From NCBI GenBank assembly GCA_012838895.1, contig DUOJ01000094.1, positions 1-34,218 on the forward strand: a stretch of 34,218 nt of DNA, in the 5' to 3' direction. How positions within the stretch are numbered: position 1 is the first letter of the stretch; each line of letters begins with the position of its first letter. The DNA is from Spirochaetales bacterium (lineage in GTDB: Bacteria > Spirochaetota > Spirochaetia > Sphaerochaetales > Sphaerochaetaceae). This document shows, piece by piece, positions 8,833 through 17,838 of the stretch. The position numbers were made by a program, and so were the translations under genes. Under the pieces are notes generated by a model, which was given only the letters and a program-made list of their open reading frames with translations, made no database searches and was not told the origin of the DNA.

Positions 8833-9042
8833 AGTCAGAGATCCAAAATAGTGTAGAACTTAACATTAACCACCTTGAACAGAAGATGCGCCAAACTAAC
8901 CACTGGGGTGTTAATTGACCTTCTAAACACTCAGTTTAGCGAAGTAAATTACGACCAAATTAAAGCTGATGTAATGCCATTTATAGCTGACCCAGCTTCA
9001 CTCTCCACTTATAACAAAGCAATACCTACGTATAGGAGGTAG
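8829..9042 (+). pseudogene. Internally deleted/frameshifted AbiEii-like nucleotidyltransferase toxin remnant
   Basis: ATGA overlap with the upstream ORF; short N-terminal frame (stop at ~8918) followed by GVLIDLLNTQFSEVNYDQIKADVMPFIADPASLSTYN in another frame, like the AbiEii C-terminus. Confidence 0.5.
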
Positions 9043-9049
9043 TGTTATT

Positions 9050-9589
9050 TTAAAGAGCACTCCCCCTCTTAGGAATAAATAGAGTTGAGGTTTCAACCCC
9101 TTCTAATTGAAGTAGCTTTATTTTAGTCTCAATGCCACTGGCAAATCCGGTTAAACTCCCATTTGAACCAACTACTCTGTGACACGGAATTATGATGGAG
9201 ATGGGGTTGTGCCCAACCGCTCCTCCTACTGCCTGACTCGACATGCTCTCCCTACCCATCTCTATTGCAACCCTCTTGGCGATTTCCCCATAGGTGGTCA
9301 ATTGTCCATAGGGAATTTCAGTTAGAATCCCCAGTATTCTTTGACGAAAAACGGTGCCGAGAGGGGCTAAAGGGATGTGTGTTATGGTGGGGTTACCACC
9401 AGCAAAGTAGCTCTTCAGCCACTCTTTAACCTGAGTAAAGATTTTTAAATCATCTCTCTCAACCATTGTTTTGAGGATGGTATTACCGTGATACTTTTGC
9501 CCCTCTACCCACAACCCCACTAAGCTCTCCCCATCGGAGGCTAAGGTTAGTAAACCTATGGGTGAAGAATATGTGGTCGTGTAAAACAT
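9050..9589 (-). CDS. ogt: Methylated-DNA--protein-cysteine methyltransferase
   Basis: IPCHRVVGSNGSLTGFASGIETKIKLLQLEG; GTVFRQRILGILTEIPYGQLTTYGEIA. Confidence 0.93.
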   Translation of the reverse strand: MFYTTTYSSPIGLLTLASDGESLVGLWVEGQKYHGNTILKTMVERDDLKIFTQVKEWLKSYFAGGNPTITHIPLAPLGTVFRQRILGILTEIPYGQLTTYGEIAKRVAIEMGRESMSSQAVGGAVGHNPISIIIPCHRVVGSNGSLTGFASGIETKIKLLQLEGVETSTLFIPKRGSAL

Positions 9590-9601
9590 AGTAAGTCCCC
9601 C

Positions 9602-10492
9602 TTAAAGTGAGTTCCACAAAGCAACAGTAGCATAACTGCGCCAAGGTCGCCATTGTTCAGCTACCTGGAGCAGCTCTTTAGATTGATAGGGTGCTAGCGC
9701 CTTTCTTATACCAACATCTGTTTCAAGAAAAATATCTTTACACCCCATGGTACGCATTGCAATGTAGTTGGCCGTCCAGTGCCCTATTCCGGGAATAGTG
9801 AGCAGTTTTATTATTGCATCTTGCGACTCTTCACAGTGGTAAAAATCGATCTCTCCTTGTACAAACACTTTGGCTAACTGACCAATAGCTTTTGCCCGCC
9901 TCGCCATAATTCCCAATGGTCCCAGATGATTTTCAATTGGCCCCTCTAGGGCAACTATCTCCTCAGGGAGGGGGAAGGTGTAGGTCAGTGATGAAATCCC
10001 TGATTCTAGAGGTTTGCCAAAGGTCTTTACAAATCTTCCTGCTAAAGTTCGCGCAGCTTTTACTGTTATTTGCTGACCTAAGATTGCCCTAACGACCATC
10101 TCAAAAGGATTAAAGCTACATGGTAATCTAGTTCCCATTGTAAACAAATCAGGGCGAATAGAGTTCATTGAATCTAGTACTGCATAAACTGCTAGTGGGT
10201 CACATTCGAGGTCAAATAGGTGGCTTACTCTAGCTAACACTTGTGAAGTAGCCTCTGATAAAGAATTACTTAGAGTTACAACTAAAGTGTTTTCTTGAGG
10301 GAGATTACTAACACCTATCCAACCCCTCAAATCTTCTCCATCTGAGTTTTGAAACCTTACTGTTCTTAAATATTCGTTATCATTTACATGTTCTACCCCT
10401 GGAATAACCCTATGGGCTAGAAATCTTAAAATTTCATCAAAGCAATAGGGTGGTTGATAAGTCAAATAGAGTCTCTCTCCGTTAGCTTCCAT
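9602..10492 (-). CDS. alkA: DNA-3-methyladenine glycosylase (AlkA type)
   Basis: YQPPYCFDEILRFLAHRVIPGVE N-terminus; HhH-GPD segment LLTIPGIGHWTANYIAMRTMG...FLETDVGI; MVVRAILGQQITVKAA. Confidence 0.9.
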   Translation of the reverse strand: MEANGERLYLTYQPPYCFDEILRFLAHRVIPGVEHVNDNEYLRTVRFQNSDGEDLRGWIGVSNLPQENTLVVTLSNSLSEATSQVLARVSHLFDLECDPLAVYAVLDSMNSIRPDLFTMGTRLPCSFNPFEMVVRAILGQQITVKAARTLAGRFVKTFGKPLESGISSLTYTFPLPEEIVALEGPIENHLGPLGIMARRAKAIGQLAKVFVQGEIDFYHCEESQDAIIKLLTIPGIGHWTANYIAMRTMGCKDIFLETDVGIRKALAPYQSKELLQVAEQWRPWRSYATVALWNSL

Positions 10493-10841
10493 TACTAAAG
10501 TTATCCCCTCTAAAAGAAAAGATTTAAATATATCTTGCTTATTTATAGCATAGATTGGGGTTGTATTTTAGAACATAGATTAAGTAATTTCCACTTCCAA
10601 ATGCCTATTTTACAAAACCCAATTTAGTAAAGAATACAAGAAGGGAGATTTGCCTTTTGATTTGGATGAAACTAAAATTCTAAACATCTTTAACAACGTA
10701 AGTAATCAAAATATCCCTTTTGATAGTGGGTTCCACAAAAGGTTTTTCGCCCTCGCCAGCAAACTATTTCTCTATCAAATAATTGAATCTTTTAACCCTC
10801 TTCTATTACTCAAACATAACCCATCGTCTCTTCAACACTAT

Positions 10842-10863
10842 AGCTCCCCAAAACTGGGTAGCT
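10842..10863. terminator. Possible hairpin in noncoding spacer
   Basis: AGCTcCCCAAAACTGGGtAGCT imperfect inverted repeat. Confidence 0.3.
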
Positions 10864-10983
10864 AGTTTCACTCTCCGTCAGTGCACACTATCAATAACAA
10901 TAAACCTTCTCTAACAGTGAGATTATACCACTTAATAGTGCCCTTTTAGCCAATATCTGCTAATCTAGGGTGGGAGGCAGATT

Positions 10984-11673
10984 ATGGAGAAGGTTACGGT
11001 GCTATCACTGGGGGGGTCAATTATTGTTCCCAAAGAGATTGATCACCCATTTCTTAGAAGATTTACGACAGCTATTCGTAGCTACCTAGAGGCTAATAAA
11101 GGGCGCAAAGTGATTATTGTGACGGGGGGCGGTGCCCTCGCCCGTCAGTATCAAGGGGCTTATAAGGACCTTTGTGAAACTCCTAAAGTAGAGCTCTTAG
11201 ATTGGCTTGGAATTGCTGCAACCCACCTTAACGGCACTTTACTCCTCTCTCTTTTGAGTGATTACTGCTTCGACCCTTTGGTGAGGGACCCCACCGCTGA
11301 GATTGCCTTTAAGGGGCAGGTGTTGGTGGCTGCTGGGTGGAAGCCAGGTTTTTCAACCGATACCGATGCTGTCATCTTAGCCAAAAGATTTGGAGCCAAA
11401 ACGATTATTAACCTCTCCAATATTGCCAAAGTCTATACAGGCGACCCCAAAACTGACCCATCAGCTCAGCCTCTCGACTCAATCTCGTGGGACGACTTTA
11501 GGGCTATGGTGGGCGATGAGTGGATTCCTGGAAAAAATGTCCCCTTCGACCCTGTAGCCTCTCGCCAAGCCCATCAAGCAGGCATCTCTGTCGTATGTGG
11601 CGATGGACGCAACATTGAGAATACCTTAGCCATTTTAGAGGGAAGGGAATACGAAGGGACCCTTATTAGCTAA
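10984..11673 (+). CDS. pyrH: UMP kinase, archaeal-type
   Basis: LSLGGSIIVPKEID, VTGGGALARQYQ, GFSTDTDAVILAKRFGAKTIINLSNIAKVYTGDPKTDPSA, PFDPVASRQAHQAGI; SD GGGAGG. Confidence 0.82.
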   Translation: MEKVTVLSLGGSIIVPKEIDHPFLRRFTTAIRSYLEANKGRKVIIVTGGGALARQYQGAYKDLCETPKVELLDWLGIAATHLNGTLLLSLLSDYCFDPLVRDPTAEIAFKGQVLVAAGWKPGFSTDTDAVILAKRFGAKTIINLSNIAKVYTGDPKTDPSAQPLDSISWDDFRAMVGDEWIPGKNVPFDPVASRQAHQAGISVVCGDGRNIENTLAILEGREYEGTLIS

Positions 11674-11708
11674 TAGTAGCCACCTTGACCATAGGGGCTA
11701 AATATATA

Positions 11709-12752
11709 ATGTTATTGGTTGTGATACTACGAAATTACCGCAAAAGAAAAGCTGAAAAACGTCTCAAAGAAGAGTGTTATATCCTCTCCCTAGATGGGGG
11801 TGGTATGCGGGGTGTCATCCCTGCAACAATCTTGGGCCACATAGATTCGCTCTTCCATGAACTGGGCGATAAACGCCCTCTCCACGCCCACTTTGACCTC
11901 ATAGCAGGCACATCAACGGGGGGGTTAATAGCCTGTGCTTTGAGCAACCCCAACGAGATCAACTTAGAGACAAGGGAGATTGTCAACCTCTACCTTGACC
12001 ACGGCCCCTCCATTTTCCCTAAAGGGTCACCCATTTTACCCCTCAACGTATTGGGGCAACTCTTCTCCCAAAAGTACGATGATATCTCTTTCAATGCCCT
12101 CTTAAAGGAGCTCTTTGAGGAGACAACCTTAGGCGAGGCTCTGACTCCCACTATGGTTGTCACTTACGACTACACCAACAATCGTCCCCACATCTTAAGT
12201 AGTTATAAAACTCCTAAAACTTTGATGCGTTTGGCAGCAAGAGCTACCTCAGCTGCTCCCACCTACTTCTCTCCCACCACTATCTACGATGAAGAGAGTG
12301 CCTCTCACATCTCCCTAATTGATGGAGGGGTGGTGGCTAACAATCCGGTCCTCTACGCCTATCGTGAAGCTAAAAGATTATATCCAGATGCAAAACGATT
12401 CCATATCCTCTCCCTTAGTACGGGGGGAACGACTCCCCCCAAAGAGGTTAATAAGGGGCTAAATGGTGTTATTGGATGGTTTGACCCCACCCGAGGAACA
12501 CCAATTTATAAAGTTTATGCAACCTCCCAGATGCAAACATCTGATGAGATTGCCTCTGCAATCGATGACTTAGAATATGTGCGCATCGATGGAGCTTTAG
12601 AGCGTAAAATTAAGCTTGACGAAACTGACCCTCTAGTTTTAGGACAAATGATTGAGAGGGCTAATCAGATCTTCTTTGAGAATAGGGAGAAACTTGAAAC
12701 ATTCTGCCTCCCATTGACTCAACGTAATATTAACTCAAAGGGGATTGCATGA
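11709..12752 (+). CDS. Patatin-like phospholipase
   Basis: Oxyanion motif DGGGMRG, nucleophile GTSTGG, catalytic DGG (LIDGGVVANNP); exact start uncertain. Confidence 0.88.
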   Translation: MLLVVILRNYRKRKAEKRLKEECYILSLDGGGMRGVIPATILGHIDSLFHELGDKRPLHAHFDLIAGTSTGGLIACALSNPNEINLETREIVNLYLDHGPSIFPKGSPILPLNVLGQLFSQKYDDISFNALLKELFEETTLGEALTPTMVVTYDYTNNRPHILSSYKTPKTLMRLAARATSAAPTYFSPTTIYDEESASHISLIDGGVVANNPVLYAYREAKRLYPDAKRFHILSLSTGGTTPPKEVNKGLNGVIGWFDPTRGTPIYKVYATSQMQTSDEIASAIDDLEYVRIDGALERKIKLDETDPLVLGQMIERANQIFFENREKLETFCLPLTQRNINSKGIA

Positions 12753-13156
12753 GTTTAATGAGCCACCAACAGCGAGTGTTGGAGAATCGCCTACGACTCC
12801 TCTTTGATGAACTAGACAACCACCTCGAGGATAAGTTTAAGGGGATCTACAACCTCCACCCCAACCGCCCTCCCCGGGGGAAAGCCGCTAGGGTTGCCTA
12901 TGACGGCCTTTTTAGTACCGGAACAAAGTTCACTTTAGGAATTGGCAGTGAATATGGGAGGGGCTATCTCGTCGATGTTGAGGTCTCTACTTTGGAGAAA
13001 GTTGACCCTGAGATGCGCTCAGCAATTGACCAGGCAGCCTTTGATTTTTTAAAAGAGAATTTGCCAAAGCACTTCCCCAAAAGAGACCTAAAAGTGGTCA
13101 AAGATGGTCAACTTTACAAGATTATAGGGGACTTCTCCCTCTCCATTATAGATTGA
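12749..13156 (+). CDS. Conserved-looking hypothetical protein translationally coupled to the patatin gene
   Basis: ATGA overlap with the patatin stop; 135 aa, soluble, no recognised motif. Confidence 0.6.
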   Translation: MSLMSHQQRVLENRLRLLFDELDNHLEDKFKGIYNLHPNRPPRGKAARVAYDGLFSTGTKFTLGIGSEYGRGYLVDVEVSTLEKVDPEMRSAIDQAAFDFLKENLPKHFPKRDLKVVKDGQLYKIIGDFSLSIID

Positions 13157-13788
13157 GCGATGAGTGTAAAGAGGTCACTTGAAGCCTCTTTAATCATCTT
13201 TTGGAAGTTTTTGGGGCGGCGTCCCCTCGCATCATCACTCACAAAGCGCCCCACCATCACCTCAATGCCCATCTCACGGGAAGCTTTCACCACCCCGTAG
13301 CTCTCCATATCGACCGCCCAAAGGTCCAACTCATCAATTAACCACCCCATCTCCTCCCGCTCTGGTCGCAACAGGAAGCGATCCCCGCTCCCGAGAGTTA
13401 GGCTGTGTTTCACCCCTCTTCCCTGGTAGGAGGAGTAGTCTACACTTAAAGGGGGGAGCTCTAGTACCCCCTCAATCTCCCCACTAGCTGAAGGGAGAGC
13501 TCCACGGGACCACCCAAAACGCTCGAGGTCGATATCCCACTGGACGACCCTGTTGGGGAAGATGAAGTCACCAATCTCTAGCTCCTCCCTGATAGCTCCA
13601 CAACTGCCAACAGCAACAACTAGCGAGGGGGAATATCTATGAATGGCTTGGAGGGTGTTGAGAGTTGCATTAATTTTCCCTACACCAACGGTGAGTGCTT
13701 TGAAATTATCTTTTAGTGGAGGGGAGAGAGACTCCACCCCGCTCAGCTCGAGGGGAGATGAGGCGACCACTAAAATCATCAGCGGCAC
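13114..13788 (-). CDS. Nucleosidase/phosphorylase-superfamily protein (MTA/SAH nucleosidase-like)
   Basis: VVAVGSCGAIREELEIGDFIFPNRVVQWDID, AVDMESYGVVKASREMGIEVMVGRFVSD. Confidence 0.75.
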   Translation of the reverse strand: MPLMILVVASSPLELSGVESLSPPLKDNFKALTVGVGKINATLNTLQAIHRYSPSLVVAVGSCGAIREELEIGDFIFPNRVVQWDIDLERFGWSRGALPSASGEIEGVLELPPLSVDYSSYQGRGVKHSLTLGSGDRFLLRPEREEMGWLIDELDLWAVDMESYGVVKASREMGIEVMVGRFVSDDARGRRPKNFQKMIKEASSDLFTLIAQSIMEREKSPIIL

Positions 13789-14612
13789 TCCACCAGCGTG
13801 GGGATTATAAGTTCAACAGAGATTCCAAGGTTGCGCTCTCTTTTAGCCTCATACGCGAGGGCTACCGCTTGGGAGACAAGGGAGGAGGCTTTTTTTGTTG
13901 CCTCTAAAAACTCTACTCCCTTTACCAACTGGGCGGCTAAAATTGAGGCAAAAAGGTCCCCACACCCGGGGTAAGAGATTGGCAAATAGTGCTCTTTAGC
14001 AATTGACGACGCCCCACTAGAGGCATCGTAGGCAACTACAACACCATCTCCTCCCTCCATAATACTGGTAATGGCAACCTTTGTTGGTCCCATCTGGCTC
14101 AACCTTTTAGCCCACTCTAATCCCTCTTCAACAGTAAGACCTTCTTGGTAGGTCTCACCTAAGAGGAGGGCTGCCTCGGTAGTATTCGGAGTTATAACAG
14201 TGGCACTTTTAACTAAATTTCCCATCTTGTTGATTAGGGCTTGCGTTACCGGCCCATAAGGTTCCCCTTTATCACCAAGGACGGGGTCAACTATCACTAA
14301 GAAGTTAGCGTCTCTCCCCTTTTGCCACTCTATAACTTTCTGGACAACTCCAATTTGTTGTTCACTCCCCAAAAAGCCGCTGTAGAGGGCATCCGATTTT
14401 ATCTCCAGCCTCTCCCAATGGAGTATGGTCTCCTCCATGAATTGGGTTAAATCGAGGTAGGCATACCCCTCAAACCCATCGGTTTGGGTCGAAAGGAGAG
14501 CCGTAGGGAGGACCGAATAGTCGATTCCCAAAGCACTTAAAGCTGGCAGAACAACCGTCAAAGAGCTCTTTGAGTGGCACGAGAAATCGTGGATGGTAAT
14601 CATTGTTTTCAT
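13779..14612 (-). CDS. pdxY: Pyridoxal/pyridoxamine kinase
   Basis: HDFSCHSKSSLTVVLPALSALGIDYSVLPTALLSTQT; VDPVLGDKGEPYG; ITPNTTEAALLLGE; YPGCGDLFASILAA. Confidence 0.88.
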   Translation of the reverse strand: MKTMITIHDFSCHSKSSLTVVLPALSALGIDYSVLPTALLSTQTDGFEGYAYLDLTQFMEETILHWERLEIKSDALYSGFLGSEQQIGVVQKVIEWQKGRDANFLVIVDPVLGDKGEPYGPVTQALINKMGNLVKSATVITPNTTEAALLLGETYQEGLTVEEGLEWAKRLSQMGPTKVAITSIMEGGDGVVVAYDASSGASSIAKEHYLPISYPGCGDLFASILAAQLVKGVEFLEATKKASSLVSQAVALAYEAKRERNLGISVELIIPTLVECR

Positions 14613-14666
14613 CAGTGCAATACTACCAGTCTTGTTACCTCGGCGCAAGAGAGTTATAATCGATTA
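14613..14666. promoter_or_regulatory. Interleaved divergent promoters for pdxY (-) and the phosphohexomutase (+)
   Basis: + strand TTGTTA (14632-14637)-17 bp-TATAAT (14655-14660)-6 nt-ATG; - strand TTGCGC (14648-14643)-17 bp-TAGTAT (14625-14620)-7 nt-ATG. Confidence 0.65.
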
Positions 14667-16478
14667 ATGTTCTATATCGAGCGCTCGACACAACTTGCAG
14701 TTGCCAATTTAGGAATCTCGCCCCTCCCCTCTCCCCCGCCATCGATTGAGGCAATTATTGAGGCCTCCAATACGATGTTAAAAGGGGCTTCAGGCTGGCG
14801 TAAAGTATTCGCCCTAGGGGGAGACGAAGAGAGCTTTAGTAGTGAAATAAGGGGTGCAGATGCCTACTTAGTAGCCTTGGCAACCGAAGCGTTCTATTGG
14901 GCTCAACGGCCTCACAGAGTAGTTTTAGGAATTGATACGCGACCCACTGGTCCAATTATTGGTGACATTGTAGCCCGACGTTTATTGAGCCTTGGGGTGG
15001 AGGTTAAACACCTCTTTATCGTTGCTGCCCCCGAAATTATGGCCTACGCCTCAGATAACCACTTTATCTACATCTCAGCTAGCCACAACCCAATAGGGCA
15101 CAACGGCTTTAAGTTTGGTTATAACGGAGGGGTGTTGAGTGGAGGTGAGTCTGATAAAATACTCACCCACTTCAACCACCTTTTAAAGAGGCCCAAGAGC
15201 GTTGAAAAGCTCAAAGAGGAGATAGATAGGCTCGACTTAGAGCTTTATCGCTCAACTCTGGAGAGAATTGGAGAGGAAAAAAAGAGAGCTCAAGAGACCT
15301 ACACAGCATTAGCTTTTAAAACCCTCGCCAATGGCAGTGAAATTGAAGAGGTTTTAAGGGGTATAAGGGAGGGGCTAAAGGAGAATCCTTTGGGGCTGGT
15401 GGGAGAGCTCAATGGCAGTGCCCGTACCCTCTCCATTGATCGCCAATTCTTTGAAAACTTGGGGCTCAAATGTCACTTTATCAACGACAGACCTCGAGAA
15501 ATTGTCCACCAAATAGTCCCAGAAGGGGTCGCTTTAGATCTTTGTAAGGATGCGTTAACTGTCCAACACTCCACCGATAATAGTTTCACCCTCGGTTATG
15601 TCCCCGATAACGATGGGGATAGGGGGAATATTGTCTATAGCGATGAAAAGAGTGGTCAAACCCACACCTTAAGTGCCCAAAAACTGTTTGCCCTAGTTGC
15701 CCTTATTGAGTTAACCCTCTCCCAGAGGGGGGATAAAAAAGAGGCGATTGTTGTCAACGGCCCCACCTCGTTAATAATCGACAAGATTGCCTCCCGTTTG
15801 GGGGTCGCTGTTTTTAGAAGTGAAGTAGGGGAAGCCAATGTTGTAGCTCTAGCGCAACAGAAGCGCAATGAGGGGTGGCATGTTAGGCTTTTGGGAGAGG
15901 GGTCAAATGGGGGGAGTATAACCTATCCGAGTCGCGTCCGTGACCCTCTCAACACGCTAGTAGCCCTCATAAAACTCCTCAGTTCTAAGGCGAACTTCTC
16001 CCTAATTACAGGCTTGGATTGTCCCCCCTCCATTGCGAGAGCTTTAGAGACCCTCCCTAAGAGGACCACCACCGAAAGCTTCTCCCCTAAGGGGGTAATG
16101 TATGTTGATACAGCCTCAATTGGTGAGTTAAAGGGGCACTACGAAGAGCTCTTTTTAGAGCAGTTTGAGGAGAAAAAAGGGGAGCTTTTAGAACGTTTTA
16201 AGATCTTTTCCTTCAGGGTAGAACAGACCGAAGGGACCCACTTAAGGGTTGGCTTGGGAGCCCAATTTAGGACTCCTCCTTATCTGGGGGGACTAAAGAT
16301 TGTCTTCATCGACGAGCAAGGGGAAGATAGCGACTTTATCTGGATGCGTCCCAGTGGCACCGAAACCCTCTTTAGGGTTTTAGCTGATGCCAAGGGAGAC
16401 TCTCCAGAGCGTCACGACTACCTCCTTGAGTGGCAACGGGAGTTGGTAGAGAAGAGTGCCTTAAAGTGTCAACGATAG
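14667..16478 (+). CDS. Phosphoglucomutase/phosphomannomutase family protein
   Basis: ISASHNPIGHNGFKFGYNGG phosphoserine loop; VPDNDGDRGN metal loop; WMRPSGTETLFRVLADA phosphate-binding loop. Confidence 0.9.
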   Translation: MFYIERSTQLAVANLGISPLPSPPPSIEAIIEASNTMLKGASGWRKVFALGGDEESFSSEIRGADAYLVALATEAFYWAQRPHRVVLGIDTRPTGPIIGDIVARRLLSLGVEVKHLFIVAAPEIMAYASDNHFIYISASHNPIGHNGFKFGYNGGVLSGGESDKILTHFNHLLKRPKSVEKLKEEIDRLDLELYRSTLERIGEEKKRAQETYTALAFKTLANGSEIEEVLRGIREGLKENPLGLVGELNGSARTLSIDRQFFENLGLKCHFINDRPREIVHQIVPEGVALDLCKDALTVQHSTDNSFTLGYVPDNDGDRGNIVYSDEKSGQTHTLSAQKLFALVALIELTLSQRGDKKEAIVVNGPTSLIIDKIASRLGVAVFRSEVGEANVVALAQQKRNEGWHVRLLGEGSNGGSITYPSRVRDPLNTLVALIKLLSSKANFSLITGLDCPPSIARALETLPKRTTTESFSPKGVMYVDTASIGELKGHYEELFLEQFEEKKGELLERFKIFSFRVEQTEGTHLRVGLGAQFRTPPYLGGLKIVFIDEQGEDSDFIWMRPSGTETLFRVLADAKGDSPERHDYLLEWQRELVEKSALKCQR

Positions 16479-17804
16479 ACCGGCAACCGCTGCCCCAATC
16501 GTAGGTGAATCCTCAATCTGTACAAACTGCACATAGCGATGGTGCTTCTGGTCTAAAAACTCTCTTAGATAGTATTTAGTATAGAGGGCTAAGTTCTCTG
16601 TTTTATAAAAAGTTGTCCCATCGGCATTGACACACACCGGATAGCGAGGATTGCGCCCCCCCTCTCCTTTGAGGAGTGCCGCGCTGATGTTAACGGCAGT
16701 CAACTTGGCGGCTCGGGCGATGATAGCATCTAAAATTATGTAGAGGGCAGTCGCATCCTCTTCATTGGTAATACACTTCACTAAATCGTAATTGGGGTTG
16801 TGAGGCTCTTCCAGGTAGTGACTCATACGCGTTGTATTGAGGGGGGCAATTTGTTCAAACCTAGTTTTAAACTCCTTTGATAAAAGTCCCTCTTCTATCG
16901 CCTGCTCAACCACCACATGGCTAAACGCCCCTAAATAAGCACCACTAATCATCTTCTCAAAGTGGTAGTTGTCGGGGTTTTTGGTGGTGTCCATGAAACG
17001 GCGGTCCAACCCCCCCGGGACTAGGTAGAACCCCCCCGATTCGACGTTAATAATCTGGCTCCCTGCAGGGAGGTTTCCCAGTTTTACAATATTTGAGTTC
17101 TTCTCAACATAGGCGGTGTTGGTCCCCGTCCCTAAAATAAACCCAATGTAGTCGCTGTAGGGAGAAACCCCGGTAGCAACTTTTCCTGCAAGGAGAGTCG
17201 CGACAGTATCGTTGACAACAGCGACCCGCTTCTTAGCTACATTGTACCCACGCCGCCCCAGTTCATCTAACAGGGAACGTCCCACTGGCATCCCAATCAC
17301 TTCAGGGGCTTTTATCTCTTTTGAGAAGACAATAGGGACTCCGTCGAGCTCCTCGTTGATCTCGGCTGCGTAGGAGAAGCAGAAACCGATACGGTCACTC
17401 TCCTCAATGAGGGGTTCAACCTGGTCGGCTAAGATAGAGAAGAACTCCTTAGCTGAAACTTCACTCTTGACCCCAGGCATTCCCCGTTTGGAAAAAGATT
17501 CAATTATAACCTCCATCTTCTCGTTAAATGAGATTAGGCAGGTGCGGAAGTTAGTACCCCCAGCATCGAGAACTATCACCTTCTCGCCTGGTGTTATAAT
17601 ATTGTCAGCCTTGGTATAGGTGGGGATCATCTTTAGCGAACTCCCCTCTTTAGAGGCTAAACCCCGCTCCATCTCCCCCATGAACTGGTCGCAACACGCC
17701 TCCATATCTAGGGTATGGGGGGCAATCTTCCACCTTTCGAGGAACTCTTCACAACGCTCTATCACCTCTCTCACAGTGGCCTCCAATTGACTCTTTTTTC
17801 CCAT
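16461..17804 (-). CDS. Hexokinase (eukaryote-type family)
   Basis: VIVLDAGGTNFRTCLISF, VAVVNDTVATLLAG, GFILGTGTNTAYVE, LVPGGLDRRFMD. Confidence 0.9.
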   Translation of the reverse strand: MGKKSQLEATVREVIERCEEFLERWKIAPHTLDMEACCDQFMGEMERGLASKEGSSLKMIPTYTKADNIITPGEKVIVLDAGGTNFRTCLISFNEKMEVIIESFSKRGMPGVKSEVSAKEFFSILADQVEPLIEESDRIGFCFSYAAEINEELDGVPIVFSKEIKAPEVIGMPVGRSLLDELGRRGYNVAKKRVAVVNDTVATLLAGKVATGVSPYSDYIGFILGTGTNTAYVEKNSNIVKLGNLPAGSQIINVESGGFYLVPGGLDRRFMDTTKNPDNYHFEKMISGAYLGAFSHVVVEQAIEEGLLSKEFKTRFEQIAPLNTTRMSHYLEEPHNPNYDLVKCITNEEDATALYIILDAIIARAAKLTAVNISAALLKGEGGRNPRYPVCVNADGTTFYKTENLALYTKYYLREFLDQKHHRYVQFVQIEDSPTIGAAVAGLSLTL

Positions 17805-17838
17805 CTTAAGGTAACGAGATTAAACTGTCCAGTTAACT

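Noticed and set aside
10650-10865. 71-aa + strand ORF between alkA and pyrH
   Set aside because: TTG start, low-complexity AT-rich composition, no recognised motif and a hairpin at its 3' end; more likely noncoding or decayed spacer
11709-12752. Patatin considered as a CBASS (CapV-type) effector
   Set aside because: No CD-NTase, Cap2/Cap3 or other defence gene in the window; neighbours are metabolic genes
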